Shown in pieces: positions 1 through 5,985 of a DNA stretch of 5,985 nt. The notes beneath the pieces were generated by a model, which saw only the letters and a program-made list of their open reading frames with translations, had not been told where the DNA came from and made no database searches. Made by a program: the position numbers and the translations under genes. How positions within the stretch are numbered: position 1 is the stretch's first letter; each line of letters begins with the position of its first letter. This DNA comes from Pseudomonadota bacterium (GTDB lineage: Bacteria > Pseudomonadota > Alphaproteobacteria > Rhizobiales > Xanthobacteraceae), in the NCBI GenBank assembly GCA_023392205.1, contig JAEVZN010000026.1:1-5985 (forward strand). Direction: 5' to 3'.

Positions 1-445
1 GCGCCCAGGTGTCGACCTTCGTGCCGGAATCGACATAGGCGCCGAGATTGACGAAGGACGGCATCAGCACCACGCCCGGCGCGATGAAGGCGGATTTGCG
101 CACGATGCAATTGGGCACGGCGCGGAACCCGGCATCGCGAAATCGCGTGTCCGTCCAGCCATCGAATTTCGACGGCACCTTGTCCCACCAGACGGAATCG
201 CCGGGGCCGCCCTTGATCACGCTCATGTCGTTCAACCGGAACGACAGGAGCACGGCCTTTTTCAGCCATTGATTGACCTGCCAGTTGCCATCGGCCTGTT
301 TCTCGGCCACCCGCGCCATCCCGTTATCGAGCAGATCGAGCGCCTGTTCGACCGCCGCGCGGATCGGGCCTTCGGTCCTCGCGGTGACGGTATCGCGCGC
401 CTCAAATGCGTCGTCGATGGTGGCGGCAAGTGTGTCGTGAGCCAT
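1..445 (-). CDS. dapD: 2,3,4,5-tetrahydropyridine-2,6-dicarboxylate N-succinyltransferase, N-terminal part (cut by window edge)
   Basis: DapD transfers succinyl from succinyl-CoA to tetrahydrodipicolinate in the cytoplasm, a step of the succinylase route to meso-diaminopimelate and lysine. The minus strand reads without a stop from ATG at 445 to the left edge, giving 148 of the usual ~280 residues. Residues 1-100 match the helical N-terminal domain, with the recognisable stretches [20 protein letters not shown] (54-73) and [12 protein letters not shown] (86-97). Residues ~119-148 ([20 protein letters not shown], then [11 protein letters not shown]) begin the left-handed beta-helix of hexapeptide repeats that forms the trimeric catalytic core. 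The start is supported by a GGGGA ribosome-binding site (plus bases 452-456) six bases upstream. The active-site half of the protein is outside the window. It is transcribed away from the transport genes and is probably unrelated to them in function. The family assignment is secure. Confidence 0.95.
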   Translation of the reverse strand, partial: MAHDTLAATIDDAFEARDTVTARTEGPIRAAVEQALDLLDNGMARVAEKQADGNWQVNQWLKKAVLLSFRLNDMSVIKGGPGDSVWWDKVPSKFDGWTDTRFRDAGFRAVPNCIVRKSAFIAPGVVLMPSFVNLGAYVDSGTKVDTWA

Positions 446-613
446 GAAAAATCCCCGGACATAAAGTTTCCGTGGTGTGGCGCGACCGGTCGTGGCCTGT
501 CAATGGCGCGGTGCGATGCTGCGCGTGACCGGCACGGGATTTGCTGACAAGGTGCGACATTCCCGGCTTCCCGCCGGGGGGCACAAGGCAAGTAAGAGAG
601 AAGGCTGTTGCTG
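446..613. promoter_or_regulatory. Divergent intergenic region between dapD and the tctC-like gene
   Basis: These 168 bases separate two divergently transcribed genes and should hold both promoters. No sigma-70-type promoter pair is convincing on either strand. Visible structure includes a perfect 10-base palindrome CGACCGGTCG (483-492). There is also a 6-bp inverted repeat, CCCGGC (562-567) with GCCGGG (573-578), around a 5-base loop, 35 bases before the tctC-like start. Either could be an operator or leader structure, but nothing in the sequence proves a role. Confidence 0.45.
598..604 (+). promoter_or_regulatory. Ribosome-binding site that decides the tctC-like start
   Basis: GAGAAGG lies 9 bases before ATG 614 but only 3 bases before the in-frame TTG at 608. 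Normal Shine-Dalgarno spacing therefore favours ATG 614, giving a protein two residues shorter than the longest reading. Confidence 0.65.
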
Positions 614-1615
614 ATGAAAAACTCGTCGTCCTGCCTGCGTTTTGGCACCGCCCTTGCGGCCGGTCTGGTTGCGGCTCTACCGCTCATGACACCGGCCGCC
701 GCCCAGGAATGGCCGTCCCGGCCGGTTTCGCTCGTGATCCCGTTTGCGCCCGGCAGCGCCTCCGATGTGGTGGGGCGTGTCTTCGCGGGGCGGCTGTCCG
801 AGATTCTGGGCCAGCAGGTGGTTGTGGAAAATGTCGGCGGGGCCGGCGGCACCATCGGCGTCACCCGTGTGTCGAAGGCCACCCCGGACGGCTACCAGTT
901 CGTCATGGGCGGCATCGACACGATGGCGATGAGCCGGGCGCTCTACAAGAAGCTCGCCTATGACCCGCTCACCGATTTCGAACCGGTCGCCATGGTGGCC
1001 GAACAGCCGATCGTGCTGCTGACCCGCAAGGACCTGCCGGTCAAGAACCTGCAGGAATTCATCGACCATCTGAAAAAGAATCCCGGCAAGCTGCAATATG
1101 GCTCCGCGGGCGTCGGCTCGGCGTCGCATCTGTCCTGCGCGCAGTTGATCGGCGCCGCCGGTGTCGAAGCGGTGCATGTGCCCTATCGCGGCTCGGCGCC
1201 GGCCATGCAGGATGCGATGGCGGGACGCCTCGACTTCATCTGCGCGCTCGGCGCCGCCGCGATGCCGCAGATCGAAAACCAGACGCTGACTCCGATCGCG
1301 ACACTTGCCGCGACCCGCTCGCCATTGCTGCCGGACATTGCCACCGCCAGCGAGCAGGGCCTGAAGGATTTCGAAGCGCCGTTCTGGAGCGCCTTCTTCG
1401 TCCCGAAGGGCACGCCGGCTGACGTGATCAAGAAACTTCAGGAGGCCACCGTGAAGCTGATCGAGACACCGGGCCTCGGCGACCGCCTTAAAAAGGCCGG
1501 CTCCAACTTCGTGACCGTGGACCGCGCCGACCCGGAATATCTGAAGGGCTTCCTCAAGAGCGAAGTCGACAAATGGGGCAAGATCATTTCCGCAAGCGGC
1601 ATCTCGCTCGACTGA
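614..1615 (+). CDS. Tripartite tricarboxylate transporter (TctC/Bug family) periplasmic solute-binding protein
   Basis: This is an extracytoplasmic binding protein of 333 residues, the usual Bug/TctC length. Members bind carboxylates and other small solutes and normally deliver them to a TctA/TctB membrane pair. Residues 1-30 are a signal peptide: basic start, hydrophobic core, and a TPAAA end with predicted cleavage before QEWP. Family landmarks follow in order. RPVSLVIPFAPGSASD (36-51) is the first strand and ligand loop, and QQVVVENVGGAGGTIG (67-82) comes next. TPDGYQF (90-96) is followed by YGSAGVGSASH (162-172) and HVPYRGSAPA (188-197), which line the cleft. The C-terminal region (WSAFFVPKGTPADVI) also fits. 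No tctA or tctB is present here, and a terminator follows, so this is a monocistronic orphan receptor in this window. It may feed a remote Tct permease or act in sensing. The substrate is unknown. Confidence 0.93.
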   Translation: MKNSSSCLRFGTALAAGLVAALPLMTPAAAQEWPSRPVSLVIPFAPGSASDVVGRVFAGRLSEILGQQVVVENVGGAGGTIGVTRVSKATPDGYQFVMGGIDTMAMSRALYKKLAYDPLTDFEPVAMVAEQPIVLLTRKDLPVKNLQEFIDHLKKNPGKLQYGSAGVGSASHLSCAQLIGAAGVEAVHVPYRGSAPAMQDAMAGRLDFICALGAAAMPQIENQTLTPIATLAATRSPLLPDIATASEQGLKDFEAPFWSAFFVPKGTPADVIKKLQEATVKLIETPGLGDRLKKAGSNFVTVDRADPEYLKGFLKSEVDKWGKIISASGISLD

Positions 1616-1683
1616 GCCTTGCCGCCCGGTTGAATGCGCCTGAGGGCAATGCGCCGCTAAGGCGTGAGACCCCGACATGCGAC

Positions 1684-1715
1684 AAAATGGCCGGGCCTGT
1701 TCCGGCCATTTTTTT
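1684..1715 (+). terminator. Rho-independent terminator after the tctC-like gene
   Basis: A perfect 11-bp stem, AAAATGGCCGG (1684-1694) with CCGGCCATTTT (1702-1712), closes a 7-base loop and runs into seven T (1709-1715). It sits 68 bases after the tctC-like stop. The A-run on the left arm means it could also act on minus-strand transcripts. It separates the tctC-like transcript from the TRAP operon. Confidence 0.85.
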
Positions 1716-1737
1716 CGCGGGATGCCAGCGCTCCCCT

Positions 1738-1770
1738 GATGCCGCCGGAGAACCCAAGCCGGGCGGCATC
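1738..1770. repeat. Inverted repeat in the TRAP operon upstream region
   Basis: GATGCCGCC (1738-1746) and GGCGGCATC (1762-1770) form a perfect 9-bp inverted repeat around a 15-base loop. A second short hairpin follows at once, CGCGC (1772-1776) with GCGCG (1781-1785). There is no T-tract, so it is not a terminator. It could be an operator or mRNA leader structure, or chance in GC-rich DNA. Confidence 0.4.
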
Positions 1771-1929
1771 GCGCGCATCGGCGCGTAACGGGGTGCCGTT
1801 GCAGCCCGGCGAAGACGGACCGCGCGGCTCCGGACCGGTTCGTCATTTATTATCCCTGCCTTCGGCCATCGTTATTTTTGAAGCCCGGACCCAGCACGGA
1901 AGATGTTGGACCCGCTGTGCCGGAACCAC

Positions 1930-1934
1930 AGGAG
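1930..1934 (+). promoter_or_regulatory. Ribosome-binding site that decides the dctP start
   Basis: AGGAG ends 9 bases before GTG 1944. It directly abuts the in-frame TTG at 1935, which is too close to be used. The GTG start also places a clean signal peptide at the N-terminus. Confidence 0.75.
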
Positions 1935-1943
1935 TTGACCGCC

Positions 1944-2966
1944 GTGAAGCCAAAAATTGCACTTCTGTCTGCACTCGCAATGTCGCTGGTGCTCTCGCCC
2001 GTCCAGCTGTTCGCGCAGGGCGCTCCCGTCGTCCTGAAATTCGGCAGCTTCGTTTCTCCGAAAAGCATCACCAATTCGGTGTCGGTCCCGGCTTTCATCA
2101 AGGAGGTCGAAGCGGCGTCCGAAGGAACGCTGAAGATCGAACATTATCCCGGTGGCACGCTGGGCTCGAACCCGGCGACGCAGCTCAAGCTCGTCGAGGA
2201 CGGCGTGCTCGATATCGCCGAAGTGGTCGCGTCCTATACGCCCGGCCGCTTCAAGGAGCTCGACATGTTCGAGCTGCCATTCCTCTTCAACAGCACCGAA
2301 GAGGCCTCGCTCGCCGCTTGGGCGCTGTACCAGAAGAAGCTGCTGAGCGGCTTCGACAACCTGGTTCTGCTCGGTATTGCCGAAGTCGGTCCGTACACCC
2401 TGCATTCGCGCAGGGACGTCCCGACGCTTGCCAGCGTGTCCGGCCTGAAGATCCGCGCCGGCGGACCGATCTTCGGTGACACCATCAAGGCGATGGGGGC
2501 CGTTCCGATCGGCGGCATGCCGGCGCCGGCCATTGCCGAAAACATTTCGCGCGGCGTGCTCGATGCGACCCTGATGGATGGCGGCAATCTGTTCAATTTC
2601 CGCATCACCGATGCCGCGACCTACCACGTCACCAATGTCCAGCTCGGCAATATCGCGGTCATGTTCCCGCTCAACAAGGCCAAGTACGATTCGCTGCCGC
2701 CGAAGGCCAAGGCCGCGCTCGACAAGTTCGGCGGGGTCTGGTTCACGAAGCTCTTGAGCAGCAATCTCGACAAGCAGGTCCGCGGCACGTTCGAGAAGCT
2801 CGCCTCCGATCCCAAGCAGAGGCTGATCACCTGGAGTGACGCGGATGTGGCCGCGCTGAAGGCCAAGACCGCGAACATCAAGGATCCGTGGGACAAGTCG
2901 GTGAACGGCGTCAACCTGTACCAGGAATTGTTGCAGGCGCTCGAGTCCGTCCGCAAAGGCTCGTAA
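1944..2966 (+). CDS. dctP: TRAP transporter periplasmic solute-binding protein, DctP family
   Basis: This is the receptor of a tripartite ATP-independent periplasmic transporter. It captures solute in the periplasm and hands it to the DctQM membrane complex. The GTG start gives 340 residues, normal for the family. Residues 1-24 are a signal peptide (KPK, then a hydrophobic core, then LFA before QGAP). Family features include the first strand VVLKFGSF (29-36), then SYTPGRFKELDMFELPFLF (97-115), matching the usual segment that ends in a 'lPFlF' motif. The LKIRAGG segment (168-174) carries Arg171, at the position of the conserved arginine that binds the substrate carboxylate in studied DctP proteins. 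KAMGAVPI (182-189) and ISRGVLDATL (201-210) follow as expected. The pocket segment after the arginine (GGMPAPAIAE, DGGNLFNFR) differs from the commonest dicarboxylate or sialate receptors, so the substrate is not assigned. It is first in an operon with dctQ, which starts 40 bases after the stop. Confidence 0.92.
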   Translation: MKPKIALLSALAMSLVLSPVQLFAQGAPVVLKFGSFVSPKSITNSVSVPAFIKEVEAASEGTLKIEHYPGGTLGSNPATQLKLVEDGVLDIAEVVASYTPGRFKELDMFELPFLFNSTEEASLAAWALYQKKLLSGFDNLVLLGIAEVGPYTLHSRRDVPTLASVSGLKIRAGGPIFGDTIKAMGAVPIGGMPAPAIAENISRGVLDATLMDGGNLFNFRITDAATYHVTNVQLGNIAVMFPLNKAKYDSLPPKAKAALDKFGGVWFTKLLSSNLDKQVRGTFEKLASDPKQRLITWSDADVAALKAKTANIKDPWDKSVNGVNLYQELLQALESVRKGS

Positions 2967-3006
2967 GGTCAGCGCCGGGGTAGCGCATCACAGCAGGGGC
3001 TCCGGC

Positions 3007-3558
3007 GTGACTTTCGATTTGACCCGATTCATGACGCGCCTCTGCGCTGCGATTGCAGCGGCGGGTCTGCTCGCCCTGACCATCCTCGCGATCGTGACGA
3101 TGCTCGATATCGCCGGTCGCGAGTTGTTCCGGACACCGATCGACGGCTTCAGCGATATTGCCGACCTGATCGTGATCTTCGCGGCCGCATCCTGCTTCCC
3201 GATCTCGCTGATCGAACGCCACCACGTCTCCGTCCGCTTCGTGGGCAAACTCAACTGGCGCCTGCGCGAAATCCTCGATCTGCTCGGACATACGCTCACA
3301 CTCGGTGTCTTCACGCTGATGGCATGGCAGGTCGCGCATTATGCGAACGATGTCTTCCAGAGCGGCCAGACCACCTGGCTGATCCGCATCCCCATCTGGC
3401 CGCTCTGGTTTCTCACCAGCGCCATCATCGCGCTCTGCGTGCCGGCGCAGGCGCTGGTCGTGATCCATCAGGCCCGCCGCGCCATGTCTCCGGTCCCGCT
3501 GGCGGATGCCTATGCGGACGAGACGACGGCGGAGCCCGTTGCGGGAGCAAAGCCATGA
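3007..3558 (+). CDS. dctQ: TRAP transporter small membrane subunit, DctQ family
   Basis: DctQ is the four-helix subunit that packs against DctM and helps dock the binding protein. The GTG start at 3007 gives 183 residues and has a purine-rich site (AGCAGGGG, 2992-2999) seven bases upstream; ATG at 3031 is a weaker alternative. Hydrophobic segments lie at roughly residues 12-34, 50-70, 89-111 and 130-153. The first is followed by the family-like stretch RELFRTPIDGFSDIADL (38-54). HHVSVRFV (72-79) between helices 2 and 3 is also typical. The C-terminal ~25 residues are a hydrophilic Ala/Glu/Asp-rich tail. Its stop overlaps the dctM start (ATGA at 3555-3558), which implies translational coupling. 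Sequence conservation in this family is low, so the call rests on topology, size and position between dctP and dctM. Confidence 0.92.
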   Translation: MTFDLTRFMTRLCAAIAAAGLLALTILAIVTMLDIAGRELFRTPIDGFSDIADLIVIFAAASCFPISLIERHHVSVRFVGKLNWRLREILDLLGHTLTLGVFTLMAWQVAHYANDVFQSGQTTWLIRIPIWPLWFLTSAIIALCVPAQALVVIHQARRAMSPVPLADAYADETTAEPVAGAKP

Positions 3559-4859
3559 GTCCGATCGAAGTCGGCCTGATCGGCTTTGTCTGCCTGATCG
3601 CAGTGATCTTCCTGCAGGTCCCGATCGCCATTGCCATGGCGGTGACCGGCGCTGCCGGCTATCTGATCCTGACCGGCAATCTGTCCGGCATGGTGTCGCT
3701 GTTCGGCACCGAGACGGTCAACGTCCTCATGAACAAGGACTTTGCCGTCATCATGTTCTTCCTGCTGATGGGCGGCTTTGCGGGCGCGGCCAACCTTTCG
3801 GCCGATATCTATCGCTGCGCCAATGCCTGGATGGGACATCTGCGCGGCGGCCTCGCCATGGCGACGATCATCGGCTGCGGCGGTTTCGGTGCGGTTTGCG
3901 GCTCGTCGATCGCGACCACCGCAACGATGGCCCGCATCGCCATGCCGGAAATGGAGCGGCGCGGCTACAATCTTGCGCTCTGCACCGGTTCGCTCGCGGC
4001 CGGCGGAACGCTCGGCTCGCTGGTGCCGCCATCGGTTATCATGGTCATCTACGCCATACAGGTCGAGCAATTCATCATCGACCTGTTCATCGGCGCGATC
4101 CTGCCCAGCATCCTGTCGATCCTGCTGTTCCTGGTCGCGATCCGCATTCAGCTCTATCTTCGCCCGGATATGGCGCCGCTGTCGCCGCGGACCGGCTTCG
4201 GCGAGCGAATGGCGGTCACGCGACGGGCCTGGGGCTCGATCTTCGTCATCGTGGTGGTGATGGGCGGCATCTATAGCGGCGTATTCACTGTCAACGAGGC
4301 GGCCGCCATCGGACTTGTGCTGGCGCTGGCTTTCGCCGTCGGCCGCCGTCTCCTCACCGGCGAGACATTCTGGAAGACCTTGCGGGAGCAGGCGGGCTCG
4401 ATCGCTTTGCTCTATCTCATTTTGGTCGGCGCCAATATCTTCGGATATTTCATCACGCTGTCGCACATGCCCGAAGCGATGGTCGAATGGGTCAAGGCGC
4501 TGGGCATTCCGCCGATCGCGGTCATCTGCGTGCTGATCGTGATGTATATCATCTTCGGCTGCGTCTTCGATGCGCTGTCCGGTATGGTGCTCACCCTGCC
4601 CTTCGTGGCGCCGCTGGTGGCGGGCCTCGGCTACGACCTTGTGTGGTGGGGCATCGTCAATGTGATGATCATCGAGATCGGCATGATCACGCCGCCGGTC
4701 GGAATCAACGTGTTCGTCATGCACGGCTTGCGGAAGGATATTCCGCTTGCCACCATCTTTCGGGGCATCACACCGTTCCTGCTGGCCAATCTCGTGGCGA
4801 TTGCGCTTGTGGTCGCGTTCCCGCAGATCGTGACCTGGCTGCCGAACGCACTCAAATAG
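3555..4859 (+). CDS. dctM: TRAP transporter large membrane subunit, DctM family
   Basis: DctM is the ion-coupled transport subunit of the TRAP complex in the inner membrane, a member of the ion transporter superfamily. The ATG at 3555 overlaps the dctQ stop and has GGGAG (3543-3547) seven bases upstream. The 434 residues and about a dozen hydrophobic segments are usual for the family. Strong landmarks are CGSSIATTATMARIAMPEM (115-133), RRGYNLALCTGSLAAGG (135-151) and GTLGSLVPPSVIMVIYA (151-167), which form the first repeat's re-entrant/ion-site region. The second repeat has VNEAAAIG (246-253), FDALSGMVLTLPF (338-350) and IEIGMITPPVGINVFV (373-388). All expected blocks are present and uninterrupted, so the subunit appears functional. 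No terminator is visible after it, and the regulator gene starts 52 bases on. Confidence 0.97.
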   Translation: MSPIEVGLIGFVCLIAVIFLQVPIAIAMAVTGAAGYLILTGNLSGMVSLFGTETVNVLMNKDFAVIMFFLLMGGFAGAANLSADIYRCANAWMGHLRGGLAMATIIGCGGFGAVCGSSIATTATMARIAMPEMERRGYNLALCTGSLAAGGTLGSLVPPSVIMVIYAIQVEQFIIDLFIGAILPSILSILLFLVAIRIQLYLRPDMAPLSPRTGFGERMAVTRRAWGSIFVIVVVMGGIYSGVFTVNEAAAIGLVLALAFAVGRRLLTGETFWKTLREQAGSIALLYLILVGANIFGYFITLSHMPEAMVEWVKALGIPPIAVICVLIVMYIIFGCVFDALSGMVLTLPFVAPLVAGLGYDLVWWGIVNVMIIEIGMITPPVGINVFVMHGLRKDIPLATIFRGITPFLLANLVAIALVVAFPQIVTWLPNALK

Positions 4860-4911
4860 CGGAAGCCATCCGCCTTGAGGCCTGCCGGTCGCGCACCGTA
4901 TAAGAGCCGGG

Positions 4912-5985
4912 ATGGAAACCCGACAGCTCGCCTATTTCCTCGTCGCCTGCCAGCAGCAGAATCATGCGCTGGCGGCCGAGGAATTGGGGATCGCACCGTC
5001 GACCTTGTCGCAGAGCATCACCGACCTCGAGCAGGAGCTCGGTCTGGAATTGTTCAGGCTCGGCCAGGCCGGGCTCTATCCGACGATGGAAGCACGCGCG
5101 CTCTATCAGGACTTCGAACACGCGCTGCGCGCGCTCGAAAGCGCAAGCCGATTCGCGCGCCGCAACGGCGAATTGCACGAGATCCGCGTCGTCTCCTCGC
5201 TCAAATTCGCGCTTGGCCGGTTGTCGAAATCCGCCGGGCTTGCCGCCCGTTCGCTCGTTCGCACCCATCCGGACATCTTTTTCGATATCGAATTCGCCTT
5301 GCACGATCCCGGCACCGCAACATCCGGCGCTGCCGCGCAGGCGGATATCGTCATCGAATATGGCCGTGCAAGCGCGCGTGAAAAAGGCGACGTAATCGCC
5401 ACCGACGCCTGGTTCGCGGTGACCGGGCTGCGGCTCCCGCAATTCCGGCGGGCGAGCGACGCGCTCGATGCGCTCAAGCGCGTTCCGCTGGCGCTGCCGC
5501 GGCTGCCCGAACAGGCAATTGCGGCCGCCACCGCCTTCTGCCGCGAGCGCGGCCTGCCGCTCCCGCTGCGCCTCGACGAGGATATCGGAGGGCTACCGCA
5601 ACTGGCGCGCAGCGGCGATCCGTTCTGCCTGCTGGTGCCGCAAAGTATCCTCTCCTCGCGGCTGAAACAGCTGCGGCTGTCTGTCGTCCCGCTGCCGAAG
5701 GATCTGAGCACCTCGATCGTCGCCCGCATCGGCTCGTCGCATCCGGCGGCGCGCGACTTCGTCGCCCGCATGCGCCATGTGCTGGCGCGAAAGGAGATCA
5801 ACAATATCTATACGCCGGCAATTTCGCTGAAACAGGTCCGCTACTTCCAGTCCCTGTATGAGCACGGCAACATGACGCTTGCGGCGCGCAAACTCAGTGT
5901 TGCGCAGCCGGCCTTGTCGTTTCAGCTCAAAAATCTCGAGCGCACGGTCGGCGCGCTGCTGTTTGAGCGCCGACGCGACGGATTG
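4912..5985 (+). CDS. Tandem LysR-type transcriptional regulator (HTH, effector domain, second HTH), cut by window edge
   Basis: The frame is open from ATG 4912 to the last base: 358 codons, no stop. Residues 1-60 are a LysR winged HTH (RQLAYFLVACQQQNHALAAE, then LGIAPSTLSQSITDLEQELG). Residues ~61-85 fit the linker helix. Residues ~88-293 look like a full LysR effector domain: EIRVVSS start, RTHPDIFFDIEF (117-128), ADIVIEYG (144-151), ALDALKRVPLALP (184-196), LPQLARSGDPFCLLVPQSIL (228-247), and HPAARDFVARMRHVL near its end. A normal LysR protein stops here. This one continues through a short linker (KEINNIYTPA, 294-303) into a second LysR HTH (304-358: KQVRYFQSLYEHGNMTLAAR, then LSVAQPALSFQLKNLE and ALLFERR). 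ATG 4912 is the only likely start, because an in-frame TGA at 4876-4878 is followed by no ATG, GTG or TTG before it; the upstream GAGCCGGG is a weak ribosome site. It may regulate the adjacent TRAP operon, by position only. The length beyond the edge is unknown; a second effector domain would make about 600 residues. Confidence 0.88.
   Translation, partial: METRQLAYFLVACQQQNHALAAEELGIAPSTLSQSITDLEQELGLELFRLGQAGLYPTMEARALYQDFEHALRALESASRFARRNGELHEIRVVSSLKFALGRLSKSAGLAARSLVRTHPDIFFDIEFALHDPGTATSGAAAQADIVIEYGRASAREKGDVIATDAWFAVTGLRLPQFRRASDALDALKRVPLALPRLPEQAIAAATAFCRERGLPLPLRLDEDIGGLPQLARSGDPFCLLVPQSILSSRLKQLRLSVVPLPKDLSTSIVARIGSSHPAARDFVARMRHVLARKEINNIYTPAISLKQVRYFQSLYEHGNMTLAARKLSVAQPALSFQLKNLERTVGALLFERRRDGL

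Larger units (their letters stand above)
1716..1943 (+). promoter_or_regulatory. Upstream region of the TRAP transporter operon
   Basis: These 228 bases lie between the terminator and the dctP start and contain no convincing gene. They should carry the TRAP operon promoter. The only AT-rich stretches in an otherwise GC-rich region are at 1845-1853 (ATTTATTAT) and 1871-1882 (GTTATTTTTGAA). TATTAT at 1848-1853 resembles a -10 element, but no good -35 lies 16-18 bases upstream, so the exact promoter is not called. Inverted repeats at 1738-1785 are described separately. Confidence 0.4.

Noticed and set aside
498..503. TTGACA on the minus strand as a -35 element for dapD
   Set aside because: No -10-like hexamer occurs 15-19 bases downstream (the matching stretch is GC-rich); the nearest AT-rich run, CTTTAT, is about 31 bases away.
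677..1846. Long minus-strand open frame opposite the tctC-like gene
   Set aside because: It lies antisense to a clear Bug-family gene, spans the terminator, and its translation is Arg/His-rich without recognisable motifs.
1860..1883. CTTC...GAAG symmetry before dctP as a LysR box
   Set aside because: Only four bases per arm match around a 16-base spacer, which does not fit the usual T-N11-A LysR motif and is expected by chance.
1878..1943. In-frame TTG at 1878 as an earlier dctP start adding 22 residues
   Set aside because: It has no ribosome-binding site and would put a Pro/Glu-rich stretch before the signal peptide; GTG 1944 has AGGAG at 9 bases.
1664..2479. Plus-strand open frame overlapping the start of dctP in another frame
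   Set aside because: It runs through the terminator hairpin and into dctP; the translation is Arg-rich and shows no family features.
3510..4724. Long minus-strand open frame opposite dctQ/dctM
   Set aside because: The translation is a His/Asp/Arg/Gln-rich composition with no domain, typical of the antisense frame of a GC-rich membrane protein gene.
4859..4873. GCGGA/TCCGC hairpin after dctM as a terminator
   Set aside because: Only a 5-bp stem and no T-tract follows, so it gives no evidence that transcription stops before the LysR gene.

Overview
The window looks like a GC-rich alphaproteobacterial chromosome, most likely Rhizobiales. The reasons are strong G/C bias at third codon positions, a succinylase-type DapD, a periplasmic TctC/Bug-type binding protein next to a TRAP transporter, and a GGCC-centred palindrome of the kind I associate with Bradyrhizobium/Rhodopseudomonas relatives. 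The assignment to a group is inference; no rRNA or other taxonomic marker is present.

Layout. (1) Bases 1-445, minus strand: the first 148 residues of dapD (lysine/diaminopimelate biosynthesis), running off the left edge. (2) 446-613: a divergent intergenic region. (3) 614-1615, plus strand: a secreted TctC/Bug-family solute-binding protein with no TctA/TctB membrane partners in view. (4) 1616-1943: an intergenic region with a strong Rho-independent terminator (1684-1715) and a second inverted repeat (1738-1770). (5) 1944-4859: a complete TRAP transporter in the order dctP (periplasmic binding protein), dctQ (small membrane subunit), dctM (large membrane subunit). dctQ and dctM overlap by ATGA. 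(6) 4912-5985, plus strand, open at the right edge: a LysR-family regulator that does not stop at the usual ~300 residues. It reads in frame into a second, well-conserved LysR helix-turn-helix.

How they fit together. dapD is a housekeeping gene and marks the edge of the cassette. The TRAP genes form one transport unit that would import an organic acid or similar anionic solute using an ion gradient. Its operon probably starts in the 1716-1943 region, because the terminator separates it from the TctC gene. The regulator begins only 52 bases after dctM with no convincing terminator between, so it may be co-transcribed and control the transporter. The substrate cannot be told from sequence.

The most unusual object is the tandem LysR regulator: a full LysR unit (DNA-binding domain plus effector-binding domain) fused to at least the DNA-binding domain of a second one. 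The second half lies outside the window.
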